Assembly (NCBI GenBank): GCA_013203085.1
Contig: JABMQX010000318.1
Coordinates: forward strand, 1 to 11,382
Source of the DNA: a bacterium
GTDB lineage: Bacteria > Auribacterota > JABMQX01
Direction: 5' to 3'
Length of the DNA: 11,382 nt
Positions 1 through 7,085 of the stretch are shown here, piece after piece. The notes under the pieces were generated by a model that worked only from the letters and a program-made list of their open reading frames with translations, was not told the origin of the DNA and ran no database searches. Both the position numbers and the translations under genes were made by a program. Positions within the stretch are counted from its first letter, which is position 1. Every line of letters begins with the position of its first letter.

Positions 1-232
1 ATGCTATCGCTCAGGAGCCGGCTTCAGCCGGGCTTCTCGATCAAAGGATTCATCCAAATTCTGCCACCCAAATACAGCCGCACCCGCCTGGTGTGGCATG
101 TCTGCATTTGTGTGGAAAGGAGACGCCACGGCAGAGACCTTAATGAACGAAGATTTCACACTGACTCACGCAGGGAAGAAATGACTGCGCAAGGACGAGG
201 AGGCTCGCAGAGGATGGAGACTCACAGCGGCT

Positions 233-1726
233 TCACTTCATTTCAATGCGATAGAATTTCCCGTGCCCAAAGGGCGCCGGATCCGTCCAGGAACTGGTCG
301 TTCCCTGAGAGGGTACAGTTGCTTTCTCGGTCCATTCGTTGACGGAGAAGTCCGAGCACGACCAGACGGTGTAAGTATCCCCCGGGCGACTGTTCCATCT
401 GAGTTCCGTGTCGTCGCCGGAGCCCTTTTTGACCTCCGTGATCTCGAAGAAAAATGAGCCGTGCTCGTATGCCCCCATGTCCACAGTGAAAGAAGAAACC
501 CCATAGAAGATTCGCGGATTGCCATCCAGATCAGCGGCTTGCGACATCCAGCTTTCGTTCTTGCCCGCGTCAATGCAGGGCGAATTTGCCGATAGGCGAT
601 AGTTGTTGTCGTCATACGTTGCGGGATCGTTGTCGGCCCCACGTGGATCGAGGAACTCCGGATTGTCCGTAGTATTGCCCTGGCCGCCACCGGTCCAGCC
701 CTCGACGCAGGAATAGCTGGGTTGGCTTGGACCCCAGAGTTGAGGGCCAAGGGGAGCGGTATTTTCCCAAATGATGCAGTTGCGAATCGTGGCGCCGCAC
801 AAATATAACCCACCGCCGTCCTCCACGGCTGAGTTCCCCACGATGGTGTTGTTTTCTATCGTGCCCCCGCACAAATGCAGCCCGCCGCCGGAGAATCGAG
901 CCGAGTTCAGTGCGATGATGTTGCTTTGGATCGTACCGCCGCAATCGAACAAGCCGCCGCCCTCCGTCCCGTGGTTGTCGTAGATGGTGTTACCCTCTAT
1001 CGCCCCATCGCAAAACGCCAGCCCACCCCCCGAAATGCCCGTGTTTCCGTGAATGGTGTTGTTCTGGATTATGCCGGCGCAGAAATGCAGCCCACCGCAA
1101 CCCCATACAGCCGAGTTTCCGGCGATGGTATTATTCTGGAGCAAGCCGTGGCACCGGTTCAGCCCTCCGCCTGACCACGCTGAGTTGTCAATAATAATGT
1201 TGCTCCGGATCGTGCCGCTGCAGCCGTAAAGCCCGCCGCCGTATTGAGCCCAGTTGGCAGTGATCACGTTGTTCCGCACGGTAGCCCGGGTGCGATTGTC
1301 GTCCGTGCCACCGTAGATTCCGCCGCCTTCTTCCGCATAGCCGTTCTGTACAGTGAAGCCAGCCAGGACGCAGGTTTCGCCTTCGGTGCCGGAAAAGGTA
1401 ATGACTGAGCCTGCATGGCTGCCGTCAATGATGGTCTTGTCGACGACATCGGAGTCAAGGGGATCGGTGCTCCGAAGAACGATGTTTTTGCCATCGAAGC
1501 AAACATTTTCCATGTACGTCCCCTGAGCGACCATGACGGTGTCGCCATCGGACGCGATGTCAATACCCTCCCGGATGCTCTTGAAGGCTGTCTCCCACGT
1601 TGTGCCGTCGCCAGACGAAGCGACAGACGTTTTCACGTGCCACGTGGTAGAACGCGCACCGCGTGTGCCGAGAGGGAAGAGGAACAAGAGGGTTGCGGAA
1701 GTGAGAAGACGAAAGGCCATGATCAT
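233..1726 (-). CDS. Secreted right-handed beta-helix protein with choice-of-anchor Q type C-terminus
   Basis: The 497-residue product starts with a signal peptide: a short basic start, a hydrophobic run at about residues 7-19, and possible cleavage near residue 24-26. Residues 28-130 resemble the DUF1565-like entry to a parallel beta-helix (AFKSIREGID, GDTVMVAQGTY). Residues 134-327 hold eight coils of about 24 residues with consensus GGGLxxCxGTIxNNTIxGNSA, typical of surface or secreted beta-helix proteins. Residues about 378-421 (LSANSPCIDAG, DLDGNPRI, DMGAYEHG) match the choice-of-anchor Q region. Residues 425-497 form a short C-terminal beta-rich domain ending in FYRIEMK. The first ATG is preferred because GAGGA lies 5 nt upstream; a second ATG two codons later is less well spaced. 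No catalytic residues for a polysaccharide lyase can be assigned, so adhesin, binding or lyase roles all stay open. It stands alone, 203 bp from the next gene. Confidence 0.88.
   Translation of the reverse strand: MIMAFRLLTSATLLFLFPLGTRGARSTTWHVKTSVASSGDGTTWETAFKSIREGIDIASDGDTVMVAQGTYMENVCFDGKNIVLRSTDPLDSDVVDKTIIDGSHAGSVITFSGTEGETCVLAGFTVQNGYAEEGGGIYGGTDDNRTRATVRNNVITANWAQYGGGLYGCSGTIRSNIIIDNSAWSGGGLNRCHGLLQNNTIAGNSAVWGCGGLHFCAGIIQNNTIHGNTGISGGGLAFCDGAIEGNTIYDNHGTEGGGLFDCGGTIQSNIIALNSARFSGGGLHLCGGTIENNTIVGNSAVEDGGGLYLCGATIRNCIIWENTAPLGPQLWGPSQPSYSCVEGWTGGGQGNTTDNPEFLDPRGADNDPATYDDNNYRLSANSPCIDAGKNESWMSQAADLDGNPRIFYGVSSFTVDMGAYEHGSFFFEITEVKKGSGDDTELRWNSRPGDTYTVWSCSDFSVNEWTEKATVPSQGTTSSWTDPAPFGHGKFYRIEMK
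746..1327 (-). repeat. Coding tandem repeat: eight ~24-residue beta-helix coils
   Basis: In the beta-helix gene, units of 69-72 bp (the first is longer, 87 bp) encode the coils beginning GGGI/GGGL/CGGL at residues 134, 163, 186, 210, 233, 256, 280 and 304. Units 2-8 each carry a Cys at the seventh position (C169, C192, C216, C239, C262, C286, C310). The protein repeat is much better conserved than the DNA, so the repeat is old and kept by structure rather than recently expanded. Confidence 0.85.
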
Positions 1727-1781
1727 CCCGTTCCTCAGGCGCGGTTAGTTTTTTTTGGGCCGCCCGCCACCGATATTGAAG

Positions 1782-1831
1782 AGAGCGTGGAGAAGACAGA
1801 AGAACCACATCGTTCCTTCTCCCCGTGCTCT
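1782..1831. repeat. Imperfect inverted repeat in the leader of the beta-helix gene
   Basis: AGAGC (1782-1786) pairs with GCTCT (1827-1831), GGAGAAG (1789-1795) with CTTCTCC (1816-1822), and GAAC (1802-1805) with GTTC (1812-1815). This gives a long interrupted hairpin. It lies 56 bp upstream of the beta-helix start codon. In the direction of that gene it is followed by an A-tract, not a T-tract, so it is not an intrinsic terminator for minus-strand transcripts. The GCAGAG-type arms resemble the palindromic repeat in the porA-porB spacer, so it may be a decayed member of that family. Confidence 0.45.
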
Positions 1832-1929
1832 GCGCCGCCTGTGCTAATCAATTGTTTTGGCGACACAAAACGCACGTTTTCGATGGCCGGGACGTGGGCC
1901 GCACAATCTCCGCGCTTTGACCACCCCTA

Positions 1930-2394
1930 TCAGAAGGTCCATCCCTGTTCGCGGAAAAGTTCCAGCACATTCAACCATTTTATGCCCAGGGCGTCGCAAA
2001 CGTCAGGAATGCGGGGCCTTTTCTCTGGATTGTTGCTGGGTTTCTCAGCAGTCAGCACTGCGCAGCCCCTGAGCTTAGCCAAAGCGATCACAAAGGGATC
2101 CGCGCCAGAGCGGCCCTTTCGCTGGTCGATCAGTTTCTTGTGCTGACCCAGAATTTGCTTCACAACTGCCTGGATCCTCAGATCGATAGAGATAAACATG
2201 TGTCTATGCTCGCGCGCCCATTCGTAAACGTCGTCATGTTTCGCTTCGAGCTCGCGAAGGACTTCTTCGGTTGCGAATAATGCCCCTTTGTCAACGAGTT
2301 CCTCTAACTTAGCCCAGACCACGGGGAAGACATCGGGCGGATAATTTCTCACCCAAGCGTCTAGAATTGCGCTGGTGTCAGTGCTGTATTTCAA
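1930..2394 (-). CDS. DUF4411 family PIN-like protein (probable toxin/ribonuclease)
   Basis: The 154-residue product begins KYSTDTSAILDAW with a YPPDVFP motif at 18-24, the hallmark N-terminus of DUF4411 proteins, which belong to the PIN-domain-like nuclease group. Acidic residues expected of a PIN metal site are visible: D6, E44/E48 (EEVLRELEAKHDD), D99 (GADPFVIALA) and E117 (VLTAEKPS). The family's C-terminal RIPDVCDALGIKWLNVLELFREQG is complete. The start is TTG at 2394, overlapping the TGA of the upstream gene as TTGA. A GGAG 7 nt upstream and the exact fit of the family N-terminus support it. The tight overlap with the XRE/peptidase gene implies translational coupling. PIN-like proteins act as RNases in toxin-antitoxin systems; RNase activity here is inferred. 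Length is normal for the family and no disruption is seen. Confidence 0.85.
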   Translation of the reverse strand: MKYSTDTSAILDAWVRNYPPDVFPVVWAKLEELVDKGALFATEEVLRELEAKHDDVYEWAREHRHMFISIDLRIQAVVKQILGQHKKLIDQRKGRSGADPFVIALAKLRGCAVLTAEKPSNNPEKRPRIPDVCDALGIKWLNVLELFREQGWTF

Positions 2395-3575
2395 CCAACC
2401 GCTCCGACTTCGGTCAAACGGCCCATCACCTCGCGCTCAATCTCTGGCACGTGTTTCAGCTTGATGTCTAGAAAATCGGAGAGATCACTGGCGGTGATAT
2501 TCTCTTGGTGGTAGCTATTCAATACGAGGCGAACAAACAGGGCCCCCGCTGTACTTATCGCGGCGCGATGCGGGGGCGCAAAACCACCTTGAGCTTGAGG
2601 CCGATGCTCTTCTTCGGACTCCTTTCTCTTCTCCTGATAGAATTGTCTTGTGATGCGGCCGCAAATGAGCAAACGACGAAGCAACGTTTCTCCGCTCACA
2701 CGATATCGCCTGGCAAGCTCGAAAATCTCATCATCAGACCACCCGGCTCCTTTCCTCTTGCGCATCACAGTGCTCTCTTGCAGAAGATCGTGCTTCGGGA
2801 CCAGAACTGCGCCCGCGACTCTGTTGCAGAACACTTCTACTCGCTGTTCCTCTGGGGGGCGATCCGCCTCTCCCAAATCGCATAAGCCACCATCTCGCAA
2901 CATGATGTGAACAAAGTCGTGGAGCATAGTGAAGATGCGCCCCCGAACTGAATCATTGATATTCAGTACCACCGCAGGGAAAGGTACCTCACTAATCGAA
3001 AAGCCCCTCATTTCAGATAGCTCGACGCCCCTTGCCTGGAACACTAGCACTCCAGCGCGCTCCAGAGCTGATCGCCAGCGATGTAGTGCCTGATAGTCGT
3101 CACGGAATTCGACCTGGTCTTTGCGGCTTACGCCGAGGAGGTTTCGGATCTCCGCTGCGAGTTCTTCGGGATCATCTGAGACACTGGCTCCTGCAGAGAA
3201 CTCAGGTAGTTGGCCTTCCATTTCCATGTACAATTCAAGGGCGATCTCCCTCCGATCTCGCGCGCGGCGGATCTCCAATCTAAGCTTCGGTGATTCGGTG
3301 CCTGGGACTTCGCCAGGGAACCGCCTAAAATCGCGCATTGGTTGGAAATCCTTGGGCGCTTCGGGCAAGAAAAAAACGGCGAGTGGTCTCTTGCACGCTC
3401 TCGCCAGTTTTCGCAGTTGGCTAATAGTCGGTAGTCTTTCTCCTCTCTCCCAGCTTTCAAGTCGCTCCGGTTTAACCCGTACCTTCTTGGCTGCTTGCTC
3501 GACCGTTAGGCCGGCATCCTTTCTCGCCCAAACAAGCAACTTGCTGTCTACTAGCGCTTCTATACGTTTTGCCAT
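2391..3575 (-). CDS. HTH_XRE regulator fused to ImmA/IrrE-like metallopeptidase (COG2856-like)
   Basis: The 394-residue product has an XRE helix-turn-helix at about residues 13-58 (GLTVEQAAKKVRVKPERLESWERG) followed by the linker typical of XRE-COG2856 fusions (PLAVFFLPEAPKD, RDFR). Residues about 165-265 form the zinc-peptidase-like domain: FTMLHDFVHIML at 215-226 aligns with the usual HExxH helix, and VEVFCNRVAGAVLVP at 246-260 carries the third-ligand Glu (E247). The central catalytic Glu is Asp here (H219-D220-F221-V222-H223). Residues about 336-385 match the usual C-terminal end (SDFLDIKLKHVPEIE). The ATG at 3575 is preceded by TGAGGA. It is the first gene of a two-gene unit with the DUF4411 gene. 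Such pairs are common, with the XRE/peptidase presumed to be regulator or antitoxin. Whether this copy still cleaves protein is doubtful given D220. Confidence 0.88.
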   Translation of the reverse strand: MAKRIEALVDSKLLVWARKDAGLTVEQAAKKVRVKPERLESWERGERLPTISQLRKLARACKRPLAVFFLPEAPKDFQPMRDFRRFPGEVPGTESPKLRLEIRRARDRREIALELYMEMEGQLPEFSAGASVSDDPEELAAEIRNLLGVSRKDQVEFRDDYQALHRWRSALERAGVLVFQARGVELSEMRGFSISEVPFPAVVLNINDSVRGRIFTMLHDFVHIMLRDGGLCDLGEADRPPEEQRVEVFCNRVAGAVLVPKHDLLQESTVMRKRKGAGWSDDEIFELARRYRVSGETLLRRLLICGRITRQFYQEKRKESEEEHRPQAQGGFAPPHRAAISTAGALFVRLVLNSYHQENITASDLSDFLDIKLKHVPEIEREVMGRLTEVGAVG

Positions 3576-3636
3576 TGCGGTCCTCAGAAACAGAATTAGC
3601 CGTAACGGGCAAAGGCTACCTTAGTTCCATCCGCCC

Positions 3637-3648
3637 TCTCCGCGGAGA
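3637..3648. promoter_or_regulatory. 12-bp perfect palindrome upstream of the XRE/DUF4411 pair (possible operator)
   Basis: TCTCCGCGGAGA is a perfect palindrome centred about 67 bp upstream of the XRE-peptidase start codon and 31 bp past the porB stop. XRE-type antitoxins commonly bind palindromes in their own promoter. A TTGATC just upstream on the minus strand could be a -35 element, but no convincing -10 lies at the right distance. Regulatory function is inference; part of a por operon 3' hairpin is the alternative. Confidence 0.3.
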
Positions 3649-3679
3649 TCAATTATTCTCGCGGCGCCGACGCACGCCC

Positions 3680-4630
3680 TCAGTTGCCGGGTGTAACTTC
3701 GGGAGATGATTCGCCGCAGAGCTGTAGGAGTTCCTCCCATCGCTGGTCAACATTCTTCTGGATTTCCTCCAGCAGCGGTTTGTTCTCCGGCTTAAGGACG
3801 TGTTGGAAGCGTCTCTGCGTCTTCAGCCACTCCTCGATGGGGACGTACTCCTTCGGTTTGTAGTTCAACTTCCACTTGCCGTACTCCACCTCGTAGAGGG
3901 GCCAGAACCGTGTCTGAACGGCGAGCTTGGTGACCTCGATGGATTTCTCCGGCGCGCATCGCCATCCCCGGAAGCACGACGAGAGGATGTTGATGAATTT
4001 CGGGCCTTTGATTTCCAGCGCCTTCTTGACTTTGCTGATGAGGTCTCTCCATCGGTCGGGGGTAGCCTGGGCAACGTAGGGGATGCCGTGAGCCGCCATG
4101 ATTTTGGTGAGGTCCTTGCGGAACTGCGTTTTTCCGGGGAGGACCGTACCGGCGGGGGAAGTGGAGGTCGCCGCCGCTCTCGGGGTGGAGCTGGACCTCT
4201 GGATGCCGGTGTTCATATAGGCTTCGTTATCGTAGCAGACGTAGAGCATGTCGTGCCCTCTTTCCATCGCCCCGGAAAGAGCCTGCAAGCCTATGTCGTA
4301 GGTGCCCCCGTCGCCGCCGAAGGCGATGAACTTGATCTCCTTGTCAATCTTCCCCTGCTTTTTGAGGGACTGGTACGCGGCTTCCACGCCGCTCATTACG
4401 GAGGCTGAGTTCTCGAAGGCGCAGTGAATGTAAGGGACTCGCCACGCCGTGTAAGGAAAGATCGTCGTCGCCACCTCCAGGCATCCGGTGGCGAAAGAAA
4501 CGACCACCGGTCCATCAACCGCCATCATTACTTCTTTCACGGAGAGGATGCTTCCGCAGCCTGCACAGCAGCGGTGCCCCGGCGCCAGTAAGTCCTTCTT
4601 GTGTGAGAGCTCTTTCAGCTTAATAGCCAT
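3680..4630 (-). CDS. porB: Pyruvate:ferredoxin oxidoreductase (2-oxoacid oxidoreductase), beta subunit
   Basis: The 316-residue product is the thiamine-diphosphate-binding beta subunit, which with PorA converts pyruvate and CoA to acetyl-CoA and CO2 while reducing ferredoxin (reversible) in the cytoplasm. Cluster ligands are C22 and C25 (CCAGCG), C50 (FATGCLEV) and C219 (ILSSCFRGW). The TPP/Mg motif is GDGGTYDIG at 106-114, continuing to YDNEAYMNTGIQRSSSTP at 133-150 and the TSPAG segment at 157-161. Length is normal. The start ATG has an AGGAGG 11 nt upstream. It is the last gene of the porGDAB operon but is separated from porA by 211 bp containing inverted repeats, while the other por genes are closely packed. 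Specificity for pyruvate over another 2-oxoacid is inferred from overall resemblance. Confidence 0.95.
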   Translation of the reverse strand: MAIKLKELSHKKDLLAPGHRCCAGCGSILSVKEVMMAVDGPVVVSFATGCLEVATTIFPYTAWRVPYIHCAFENSASVMSGVEAAYQSLKKQGKIDKEIKFIAFGGDGGTYDIGLQALSGAMERGHDMLYVCYDNEAYMNTGIQRSSSTPRAAATSTSPAGTVLPGKTQFRKDLTKIMAAHGIPYVAQATPDRWRDLISKVKKALEIKGPKFINILSSCFRGWRCAPEKSIEVTKLAVQTRFWPLYEVEYGKWKLNYKPKEYVPIEEWLKTQRRFQHVLKPENKPLLEEIQKNVDQRWEELLQLCGESSPEVTPGN

Positions 4631-4656
4631 TTTTGTATCATCCTCCTATGATTTCC

Positions 4657-4746
4657 ACCGCAGAGTGCGCTGAGACCGCGAGTCGAAAGGAGTACCAACC
4701 CATGAAACTTCTCTCTCTTCTCTGTGTCCTTTGCGCTCTCTGCGGT
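4657..4746. repeat. Palindromic dispersed repeat in the porA-porB spacer
   Basis: ACCGCAGAGTGCGC (4657-4670) and GCGCTCTCTGCGGT (4733-4746) are inverted copies with one mismatch. Between them lies CTCTCTTCTCTGTGTCC-like text (about 4711-4729). The right half recurs on the same strand at 7086-7131 in front of the por operon. The sequence type (CGCAGAG-rich arms facing each other) resembles intergenic palindromic repeats known in many environmental bacterial genomes. It could fold in the por mRNA between porA and porB. Confidence 0.7.
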
Positions 4747-4809
4747 TTGAGCTTCATCGGTCCCAACTAACTACGTGGCGTGGCTATTTTTCCCATGATC
4801 GTTCACGGG

Positions 4810-4826
4810 TCCCGCCGGAAGCGGGA
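4810..4826 (-). other. Hairpin just after the porA stop codon
   Basis: TCCCGC (4810-4815) and GCGGGA (4821-4826) form a perfect 6-bp GC-rich stem with a 5-nt loop. It begins 15 nt past the porA stop. No T-run follows, so it is more likely an mRNA-stabilising or processing hairpin than a complete terminator. Confidence 0.4.
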
Positions 4827-4841
4827 TGCCACTGCCCACGA

Positions 4842-6008
4842 CTATTCTCGAACGCCCAGGTAGAAAGCCTCCTCGGCGTATTTCCCGTCTTTCATGTCCT
4901 GGAAAACCGATTTCATCATCTCGATGTCAATATCGCGTCCGCCAAGACCGTAAATGTAATTGCTTATCTTCGCCGATGAGCGACCGTAGAGCGCCGCACG
5001 GATTTCCGAGAAGACCGGCCCTCCGATGGAATTGACGCCGTCAGCCCTGTCCATGACGGCGATTCTCTTGGCGTCGGCGAGCGCTGCCACCAACTCCTCC
5101 GCAGGGAAGGGGCGGAAAACACGGAGCTTCAGCAGACCGACGTTTTCGCCGGCGGCTCGCAACTCATCCACGGCGGCTTTTGCCGTGCCCGCAGCCGAGC
5201 CGAGGCACACCATAATGTATTCGGCGTCCTTGCTGAAGTACTCCTCGAAGAGCCCATACTTGCGCCCTGAGAGAACCTCGTATTCCTCCGCCACTTGGAG
5301 AACGACCGGCTTGGCGTTCCGCATGGCTTCGGCTTCCTGTCGCTTATGCTCGAAGTAAAAATCTTGTAGGTCAAGGGGTCCGTAGGTAACGGGGTTATCC
5401 ACGTCGAGAAGAGGATGGTCGGCGATGTGCTCCCCGATGAACCCTTTCACCTCGTGGTCTTCGAGCAGCTCGACCCGCTCGACGGTGTGGCTGAGGATGA
5501 ACCCGTCGTAACAAACCATCACCGGCAGCAGTACATCTTTGTTCTCGGCGATTTTCATCGCCTGGATGCCGGTGTCATAGATTTCCTGGCAGTTCTCGCA
5601 ATAGAGCTGAAGCCACCCTGTATCCCTGGCTCCCATGGAGTCGGAGTGGTCGCAGTGGATGTTGATGGGCGCGCTGAGGGACCTGTTCACAAGAGGCATC
5701 ACAATCGGCAGCCGAAGAGCCGCCGCGATGTACAAAATCTCCCACATCAGCGCCATCCCTTGCGAAGAAGTGGCGGTCATGACCCGCGCCCCCGCCGCCG
5801 AAGCACCCACGCACGCGCTCATGGCACTGTGCTCTGACTCCACAAGGATCAGCTCCGTCGGGACTTTTCCGTCGGCGACGTAATCGGCGAATCTGTGCAT
5901 TAGCTCTGTCTGCGGCGTGATCGGATACGCCGCCACGACGTCCGGGGCGATCTGCCGCATCACCTCGGCGCCCGATTCATTTCCTGTTAGTGGCAAAATG
6001 GTGCTCAT
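4842..6008 (-). CDS. porA: Pyruvate:ferredoxin oxidoreductase (2-oxoacid oxidoreductase), alpha subunit
   Basis: The 388-residue product is the alpha subunit of the cytoplasmic four-subunit enzyme. It starts with the family's GNE..AEVMRQIAPDVVAAYPITPQTE (residues 9-35), followed by the TPP-activating ESEH segment at 57-60 and the ATSSQGMALMWE stretch at 79-90, characteristic of domain I. The NIHCDHSDSMGARDTGW segment (116-132) resembles pyruvate-specific alpha subunits. Residues about 264-300 (MVCLGSAAGTAKAAVDELR, LRVFRPFP) are the transketolase C-terminal-like domain. Length matches the family and no ligand or motif is lost. The ribosome binding site is weak (GAGGAG well upstream, AGAAG near the ATG). 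It follows porD after a 67-bp spacer occupied by an inverted repeat, and precedes porB. Confidence 0.95.
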   Translation of the reverse strand: MSTILPLTGNESGAEVMRQIAPDVVAAYPITPQTELMHRFADYVADGKVPTELILVESEHSAMSACVGASAAGARVMTATSSQGMALMWEILYIAAALRLPIVMPLVNRSLSAPINIHCDHSDSMGARDTGWLQLYCENCQEIYDTGIQAMKIAENKDVLLPVMVCYDGFILSHTVERVELLEDHEVKGFIGEHIADHPLLDVDNPVTYGPLDLQDFYFEHKRQEAEAMRNAKPVVLQVAEEYEVLSGRKYGLFEEYFSKDAEYIMVCLGSAAGTAKAAVDELRAAGENVGLLKLRVFRPFPAEELVAALADAKRIAVMDRADGVNSIGGPVFSEIRAALYGRSSAKISNYIYGLGGRDIDIEMMKSVFQDMKDGKYAEEAFYLGVRE

Positions 6009-6037
6009 CGTTTCTTCTGTCGCTCCTCACTGTTTTT

Positions 6038-6085
6038 GACGGGATGACAAGATGAACGCGACCTCGTCATCCTGCTCATCCTGTC
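6038..6085. repeat. Imperfect inverted repeat spanning the porD stop and the porD-porA spacer
   Basis: GACGGGATGACAAGATGAAC (6038-6057) faces CGTCATCCTGCTCATCCTGT (6065-6084); the reverse complement of the right arm reads ACAGGATGAGCAGGATGACG. The arms match imperfectly, about two thirds ungapped and better with a small shift, around a 6-nt loop. The left arm resembles TTGACCGGATAACAGGAT at 7281-7298 in front of the operon. The right arm contains the porD TGA, so the last residues of PorD come from the repeat. Confidence 0.6.
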
Positions 6086-6423
6086 TCCGGGTCCTCTTCC
6101 TGTACAACTTTAATTCCGCGTTCATCTGCCTCGACCGTGTCCTTTTCCGTCTCGAGGACCATCTCGATGGCATCAACCGGGCACATTTCCGCGCAGATAC
6201 CGCATCCCTTGCAATAGGCATAGTCGTAACCCATCACCTTCTCGTCCTCGACGAAGATGCTGGAGTCTGGACACAACAGCCAGCACCTCAAGCAGTTGAT
6301 GCATTTCTTCTTGTCAACCACCGGCCGGAATGTCCGCCACGACCCTGTCTCGTATTCAATAGAGTTGCCGGCGTCGAGAATCTTCCCTCCGATAGGGAGT
6401 TCTTTCCATCCTTTCTCAGGCAT
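6076..6423 (-). CDS. porD: Pyruvate:ferredoxin oxidoreductase, delta (2x[4Fe-4S] ferredoxin) subunit
   Basis: The 115-residue product is the small electron-transfer subunit. It carries two complete CxxCxxCxxxCP motifs: C41, C44, C47, C51 and C71, C74, C77, C81. These would bind two [4Fe-4S] clusters that relay electrons from the TPP site of PorAB to external ferredoxin. The leading GSWRTFRPVVDKKKCINC segment is typical of PorD. Its ATG overlaps the end of porG by 8 nt, and an AAGGAGGT Shine-Dalgarno lies inside porG. After the second cluster motif the chain has a charged tail of about 30 residues whose final ETG and stop codon fall inside a dispersed repeat, so the natural C-terminus was probably rewritten by repeat insertion. 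It shares the first five residues (MPEKG) with PorG, probably by chance. Confidence 0.94.
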   Translation of the reverse strand: MPEKGWKELPIGGKILDAGNSIEYETGSWRTFRPVVDKKKCINCLRCWLLCPDSSIFVEDEKVMGYDYAYCKGCGICAEMCPVDAIEMVLETEKDTVEADERGIKVVQEEDPETG

Positions 6424-7006
6424 CTTCGGTTCTTACCTCCTTATATGCTCGGTTTATCGCCCTTACGTTCTTTTCCACGACCTCCTTGCCGAACTTTGCG
6501 GAGAAAGTCTTCCGCAGACCTTCGATGACGTGGTCCAGCTCCAGCAGCCCCGACACTTTTACCAGAGCCCCAACCATCGGCATGTTGGGGATGTTGCGGC
6601 CGAGCTCATCCAGGGCTATCCCCGTGGCATCAATCGTGAACACCTTGTGCCCCGTGATATTGAACTCCTTCCTCGCTTCCTGCGGAGTAAGGCGAGTGTT
6701 GATGACGACTTCGCCCTCCTCGGACAGCCCCTCCCAGACGTTCACCGTGCCGACCAGCGTCGGATCGAGGATGATGACTGCATCGGGCTTGTAAACAGCC
6801 GAGTGGAGCTTAATCGGCTCGGAGCTGATGCGCGTGTAGCTCCTCATCGGGGCGCCGGACCTCTCCGGCCCGTACTCCGGGAAAGCCTGGCTGTACTTCC
6901 CCTCCGAGATCGCGACCTGCGTGAAGAAGTCAGCCGCAGTCTTCGCTCCCTGCCCTCCACGAGAATGCCAACGCAGTTGAATCAAGTCTTGTCCTTTTTC
7001 TGGCAT
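6416..7006 (-). CDS. porG: Pyruvate:ferredoxin oxidoreductase, gamma subunit
   Basis: The 196-residue product is the gamma subunit. Its N-terminal LRWHSRGGQGAKTAADFF (11-28) and the PEYGPERSGAPMRSYTRIS segment (about 43-61) are diagnostic for PorG/KorC-type domains, which contact CoA in the assembled enzyme. The family's IPNMPMVGALVKVSGLL stretch follows near 137-153. Length is normal. GGAGG lies 10 nt before the ATG. It is the first gene of porG-porD-porA-porB, the gene order found in many anaerobic bacteria and archaea. A candidate promoter lies about 190 bp upstream. Confidence 0.95.
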   Translation of the reverse strand: MPEKGQDLIQLRWHSRGGQGAKTAADFFTQVAISEGKYSQAFPEYGPERSGAPMRSYTRISSEPIKLHSAVYKPDAVIILDPTLVGTVNVWEGLSEEGEVVINTRLTPQEARKEFNITGHKVFTIDATGIALDELGRNIPNMPMVGALVKVSGLLELDHVIEGLRKTFSAKFGKEVVEKNVRAINRAYKEVRTEDA

Positions 7007-7085
7007 AGCGATTTTCCCTCCAAGTTCTTCTCATTGTCCACCGGAGAGAACCCAGACATCGAAGAGAATAGGAGTCCACGCACGC

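Noticed and set aside
18..31. CCGGCT/AGCCGG hairpin near the left edge as a terminator for the beta-helix gene
   Set aside because: It is about 200 bp past the stop, the loop is only 2 nt, and no T-run follows on the minus strand.
1..342. 113-residue plus-strand open frame at the left edge
   Set aside because: It runs into the antisense of the beta-helix gene, has no family resemblance, and is Arg-rich as expected of a shadow frame.
746..1327. The tandem repeats as a CRISPR array or minisatellite
   Set aside because: The units are in frame, diverged in DNA but conserved as beta-helix coils, and there are no identical repeats with unique spacers.
1867..1880. AAAACG/CGTTTT hairpin as terminator after the DUF4411 gene
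   Set aside because: The stem is six AT-rich pairs with a 2-nt loop and no proper T-tract; too weak to list as a feature.
2505..2885. 126-residue plus-strand open frame with a hydrophobic stretch inside the XRE-peptidase gene
   Set aside because: It is antisense to a gene with clear domains throughout, and the hydrophobic run is explained by the opposite strand's Lys/Glu-rich linker.
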